A DNA stretch of 8,290 nt, from NCBI GenBank assembly GCA_030429785.1, contig JAUIEQ010000032.1, positions 1-8,290 on the forward strand, written 5' to 3'. The notes under the pieces were generated by a model. The model was given only the letters and a program-made list of their open reading frames with translations, had not been told where the DNA came from and searched no databases. A program made the position numbers and the translations under genes. Source of the stretch: a bacterium (lineage in GTDB: Bacteria > Patescibacteriota > Patescibacteriia > S139-126 > S139-133). Positions 5,444 through 8,290 of this stretch are shown piece by piece. Numbering within the stretch: position 1 is the first letter of the stretch; each line of letters begins with the position of its first letter.

Positions 5444-6013
5444 CTAGAATGAAACTTTGACATTTTCTCGTTCACTCGCATCATCAACTTCAAAGAATTC
5501 TCGTTCAACAAATCCGAGCATACCTGCGATGAGGTTGGTAGGGAAGAGTTGAATTTTTGTATTGAAGTCACGAACTTGTCCATTGTAGAATCTTCGTGCT
5601 GCTTGGATTTTGTTTTCGGTGTCAGATAGTTCGTCTTGCAATTTAGCAAAGTTATCGCTTGCTTTGAGTTCAGGATAGTTTTCTGAAACAGCAAACAATG
5701 ATTTGAGTGTGCTGCTGAGCATGTTTTCAGCTTCAGCTTTTGCGTGAGGGTCTTGTGCATTCATTGCTTGGCTTCGAGCTTTGGTTACATTTTCAAACAG
5801 TTCTTTTTCGTGCTTAGCATATCCTTTGACTGTTTCAACAAGATTTGGGATAAGGTCATAGCGACGTTTGAGTTGCACGTCAATGTCTGACCACGCTTCT
5901 TCAACTCTATTTTTGAGTCGAACAAGACCATTGTAGACGGCAACGAACCAAATCAACGCCAGGACTATGATTCCGATAATAATGTATGCGACTATAGGCA
6001 TATAGATACTCAT
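5444..6013 (-). CDS. lemA: LemA family membrane protein
   Basis: 189 residues, the usual family length. One N-terminal membrane helix (about 8-27) with a very short exposed N-terminus precedes the conserved YNGLVRLKNRVEEAWSDIDV and the RRYDLIPNLVETVKGYAKHE signature (51-70). A long helical bundle follows, and then the second family signature, ARRFYNGQVRDFNTKIQLFP (139-158), and REFFEVDD near the end. The molecular role of LemA proteins is not settled; the frequent coupling to htpX suggests envelope maintenance. The ATG at 6013 has no Shine-Dalgarno; a TATACC lies 12 bp upstream (6026-6031) without a convincing -35. It is the first gene of the leftward lemA-htpX unit and is divergent from the secreted repeat protein at 6108. 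Confidence 0.95.
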   Translation of the reverse strand: MSIYMPIVAYIIIGIIVLALIWFVAVYNGLVRLKNRVEEAWSDIDVQLKRRYDLIPNLVETVKGYAKHEKELFENVTKARSQAMNAQDPHAKAEAENMLSSTLKSLFAVSENYPELKASDNFAKLQDELSDTENKIQAARRFYNGQVRDFNTKIQLFPTNLIAGMLGFVEREFFEVDDASERENVKVSF

Positions 6014-6034
6014 TAGTAATTAGATGGTATAGTG

Positions 6035-6050
6035 CTTCTTGAAAAAGAAG
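6035..6050. repeat. Short perfect inverted repeat between divergent genes
   Basis: CTTCTT (6035-6040), a GAAA gap, then AAGAAG (6045-6050). It lies in the 94-bp space between lemA and the rightward repeat-protein gene, just upstream of the rightward -35 (6054). It could be an operator for one or both directions; no regulator is known. Confidence 0.3.
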
Positions 6051-6053
6051 TCC

Positions 6054-6082
6054 TACACAGATAATTATTTTTATTGTATAAT
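6054..6082 (+). promoter_or_regulatory. Promoter of the S74 repeat-protein gene
   Basis: TACACA (6054-6059), a 17-base spacer, then a perfect TATAAT (6077-6082). The expected start near 6089 gives a leader of about 19 nt without Shine-Dalgarno before ATG 6108. Confidence 0.6.
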
Positions 6083-6107
6083 TCTAGCAGTTTAAAAGCA
6101 ACAATCT

Positions 6108-8177
6108 ATGCACGTTCCCCATGCTCGTTATTATTTTGTTCGAGCAGTCGGTTTGACTGTTATTTTTAGTGCTGCGCTCAGTTTTTGTGTTGGAATTTTG
6201 ACCGCTGTTGCTCAAACAGCTTGTTTTAGTGGTGTGTGGACAGGTCCGCCAGGCGCACCGCCAACAACAAACAGAACCAAGCCAGTGTATCAGACCTGTA
6301 CCGGTATCCAGGATATAGACAGCAACCTTGATATTGATGCGACTGACACATCTGCGGCTGGTGTTGATATTACCTATAGTGGCGATTTGGCGCAACCGGC
6401 GCTGCAAGTTGCTTTGACTCAAGTGCAAGTAGGTAGTGTGCCCGCTGTTGCTTTGTTTGATAACACCTCAGGAGATGCTTCGTATATTACAGTTCAAGAT
6501 GTAGATAGTGGTGATAATCCTGAGATACGACTACAGTATGATGTGAATAGCCCTGATCATTGGGCATTGTATGTGAGCAAGCCATCAAATGATTTTCGTT
6601 TGTGGAACAATGCAGCGAATCGATTGACAGTTACGCAAGATGGTCGAGTGGGGATTGGTATAAACAATGACTCTCCGGCTGGTTTGTTGCATATTGCTAC
6701 CAGTACTGCCAATTCATCGCTGGCTGATGGTATTGTGTTTGGTGACGGAGATACTGGTTTTTTTGAGTCAACTGATGATACGATTTCACTCATTAATGAA
6801 GGTGATGAAAAATGGCAATGGTCAAAAGCATGGATTCGAAGTGGTAACAGTTCAGGGTTGGCACTACGTTCAGGAAATTATGTTGCTGGTGCTCCTATAT
6901 ATACATTTCGAGGTGAAAACGAAAATACAGGGGTTGGTTTAGCGGCGCGAGACACTTTGCAATTCACTACTGATGGTATTGAGGCAATGCGTATTACTGA
7001 TGAAGGGTTGGTTGGTGTTGGTAACAGCGATCCGCAAGAAGCATTGAGCGTTTCGTCTTCGACAATGTCGACACTGCAAGAGTATGATTTATTCAGCATC
7101 GGTGATGATACATTGGCTAATCGGCGTGCAGTATTTAGTTATTATGTCGCTAACTCTGACAACGCATCGTATCTTGGTATTCGTGGAAAAGCAAACGGTG
7201 GTAGTCATCTTGTGATTCAAGGTGATGGTGATGTTGGTGTTGGCACTGCCTCGCCTCAAGCTAAGCTTGCTATTGAAGGTGATATATTAATTAATGACGG
7301 AACTGCTCAAGCAAATTATGTGTTGACATCAGTTGATGCATCAGGTGTTGCGCAGTGGCGAGACATTGCAGCCATTCCTGGTTCGGGGTATTGGACGCAG
7401 TCCGGAAGTGATTTGTATGCAAATAATACTATTTGGGAAGTTGGTATTGGCAATAGCGCTCCGCAAGATAAGTTGCATGTTACTGGTGATGTACGAATAG
7501 AAAATGGCGCCTTGGCAATTGATGATGGTACCAATGTAATGAATGTGCTGGCTCAGTTTGGTACATTTAATGGTGGTCATAATATTCAGCTACAATCTGG
7601 CGCTACGTTTGTGCTCGGTAGTGGTGAGGGAGCTTCAAATTTGGTGAGTCGATCTCTGGTGAGTGATGGTACGGAAAACTTACACATTGCGTCAGATCAA
7701 GACATCTCATTTTGGACAAATGTGCAAGTGGTTGGCTCTGAAACAGAATTATTATTCTTGAGTCGAAATGGCGTGATCGGGATTAATGACACCTCTCCTG
7801 ATGTTAGTTATGATTTGAATATTGCAGGCGATGCAATTGCGGCTAAGTGGGATACAAGTTCTGATATTCGTTTGAAAAAAAATATTACACCGTTGTACAA
7901 CGTACTTGATGCACTGCAAAATATTAATGGTGTGCGATTTGATTGGAGAACAGAGGAGTATCCTGATCGTGGATTTGATGAAGACAGGCAAATTGGTTTG
8001 ATAGCTCAAGAGGTAGAGGCTTTTTTCCCAGAGCTTGTGACAACGGGTGACGAAGGGTACAAATCTGTTGCGTATGATCAGATGGTTCCAATATTGCTTG
8101 AAGCAATCAAAGAGCAACAAGGGCAAATTGCCGACTTGCAAGCACAAATAGACGAACTACGAAAAAATCAAAAATAA
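6108..8177 (+). CDS. Secreted tail-fibre-like repeat protein with S74 chaperone domain
   Basis: 689 residues. A signal peptide (about 1-35: basic start, hydrophobic core LTVIFSAALSFCVGIL, likely cut after AVA at 33-35) directs export. The mature part has two cysteines (39 and 64) that could form a disulfide. It then carries five irregularly spaced copies of a VGIG-type motif: GRVGIG...SPAGLLHI (179-196), GLVGVG...ALSV (300-315), GDVGVG...KLAI (374-389), WEVGIG...KLHV (443-458) and GVIGIN...YDLNI (555-572). The same motif occurs in phage tail fibres and surface proteins. The last part (about 581-689) is a Peptidase_S74 intramolecular chaperone domain. SSDIRLKKNI contains the self-cleavage site S585/D586 and lysine K590, in the same spacing as endosialidase; IGLIAQEVEAFFPELV and YDQMVPILLEAIKEQ follow, and a heptad-like coil ends the protein. 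Inferred product: a trimeric beta-rich surface fibre released from its chaperone, perhaps for attachment. No Shine-Dalgarno; next gene begins 4 bp later. Confidence 0.88.
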   Translation: MHVPHARYYFVRAVGLTVIFSAALSFCVGILTAVAQTACFSGVWTGPPGAPPTTNRTKPVYQTCTGIQDIDSNLDIDATDTSAAGVDITYSGDLAQPALQVALTQVQVGSVPAVALFDNTSGDASYITVQDVDSGDNPEIRLQYDVNSPDHWALYVSKPSNDFRLWNNAANRLTVTQDGRVGIGINNDSPAGLLHIATSTANSSLADGIVFGDGDTGFFESTDDTISLINEGDEKWQWSKAWIRSGNSSGLALRSGNYVAGAPIYTFRGENENTGVGLAARDTLQFTTDGIEAMRITDEGLVGVGNSDPQEALSVSSSTMSTLQEYDLFSIGDDTLANRRAVFSYYVANSDNASYLGIRGKANGGSHLVIQGDGDVGVGTASPQAKLAIEGDILINDGTAQANYVLTSVDASGVAQWRDIAAIPGSGYWTQSGSDLYANNTIWEVGIGNSAPQDKLHVTGDVRIENGALAIDDGTNVMNVLAQFGTFNGGHNIQLQSGATFVLGSGEGASNLVSRSLVSDGTENLHIASDQDISFWTNVQVVGSETELLFLSRNGVIGINDTSPDVSYDLNIAGDAIAAKWDTSSDIRLKKNITPLYNVLDALQNINGVRFDWRTEEYPDRGFDEDRQIGLIAQEVEAFFPELVTTGDEGYKSVAYDQMVPILLEAIKEQQGQIADLQAQIDELRKNQK

Positions 8178-8181
8178 CCAT

Positions 8182-8290
8182 ATGCAGAGATTTTTGTCAC
8201 AAAGCAACCTGATTATTATTGGTACAATTGTAACTTTGATAGTTGTATATATAGGCGTTGGCATTTTTGTGCTTCAAAGTACGCATACTG
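8182..8290 (+). CDS. Membrane-anchored protein, N-terminal fragment cut by window end
   Basis: 36 codons from ATG 8182 to the window end with no stop. After the short polar start MQRFLSQSN comes one hydrophobic helix (about 10-31, LIIIGTIVTLIVVYIGVGIF), an uncleaved anchor or signal. The gap to the S74 gene is 4 bp, so the two are almost certainly cotranscribed, and a shared surface role is plausible. No Shine-Dalgarno is seen. The family cannot be told from this fragment. Confidence 0.6.
   Translation, partial: MQRFLSQSNLIIIGTIVTLIVVYIGVGIFVLQSTHT

Noticed and set aside
1..8290. CRISPR, insertion sequence or alternative genetic code
   Set aside because: No regularly spaced direct repeats, transposase or terminal inverted repeats were seen, and no gene contains in-frame TGA needing reassignment.

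Overview
The window reads as chromosomal DNA of a small-genome bacterium, most likely Candidate Phyla Radiation (Patescibacteria). This is inference from gene content and style: short intergenic gaps, a short membrane-anchored protein with a PH-like soluble part, a LemA/HtpX pair, a secreted protein made of VGIG-type tail-fibre repeats ending in a Peptidase_S74 chaperone domain, and mostly Shine-Dalgarno-less starts with very short leaders. All genes read cleanly with TAA/TAG/TGA as stops, so a UGA-glycine code is not supported. No insertion sequence, CRISPR array, integrase or rRNA gene is visible.

Layout. 1-364 holds no credible protein gene. It is locally GC-rich, full of stem-loops, and lies downstream of a strong leftward promoter, so it is probably a structured RNA or a long leader of unknown identity. 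At 371-420 that promoter and a rightward one share almost the same -35 hexamer. The rightward promoter drives a 168-aa two-helix membrane protein (442-948). A tRNA-Arg with the unusual anticodon GCG follows (1050-1124) with its own terminator. This terminator sits against the oppositely oriented terminator of a DksA/TraR-type zinc-finger gene.

From 1211 to 6013 everything is on the minus strand. In transcription order it is lemA, htpX, a 107-aa unknown protein, recG and the DksA/TraR gene. The last has its own consensus promoter and a leader of about 138 nt carrying a boxA-like element, a Shine-Dalgarno-equipped 7-codon ORF and a possible second small ORF coupled to the main start. lemA and htpX make an envelope quality-control pair.

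Divergently from lemA, the plus strand carries a 689-aa secreted repeat protein with a C-terminal S74 self-cleaving chaperone domain (6108-8177). It is followed after 4 bp by the start of a membrane-anchored protein cut off by the window end.

The most noteworthy signals are the unidentified structured region with its face-to-face promoters, the layered dksA leader, the GCG-anticodon tRNA-Arg, and the S74-processed surface protein. I did not find a clearly new multi-gene system.
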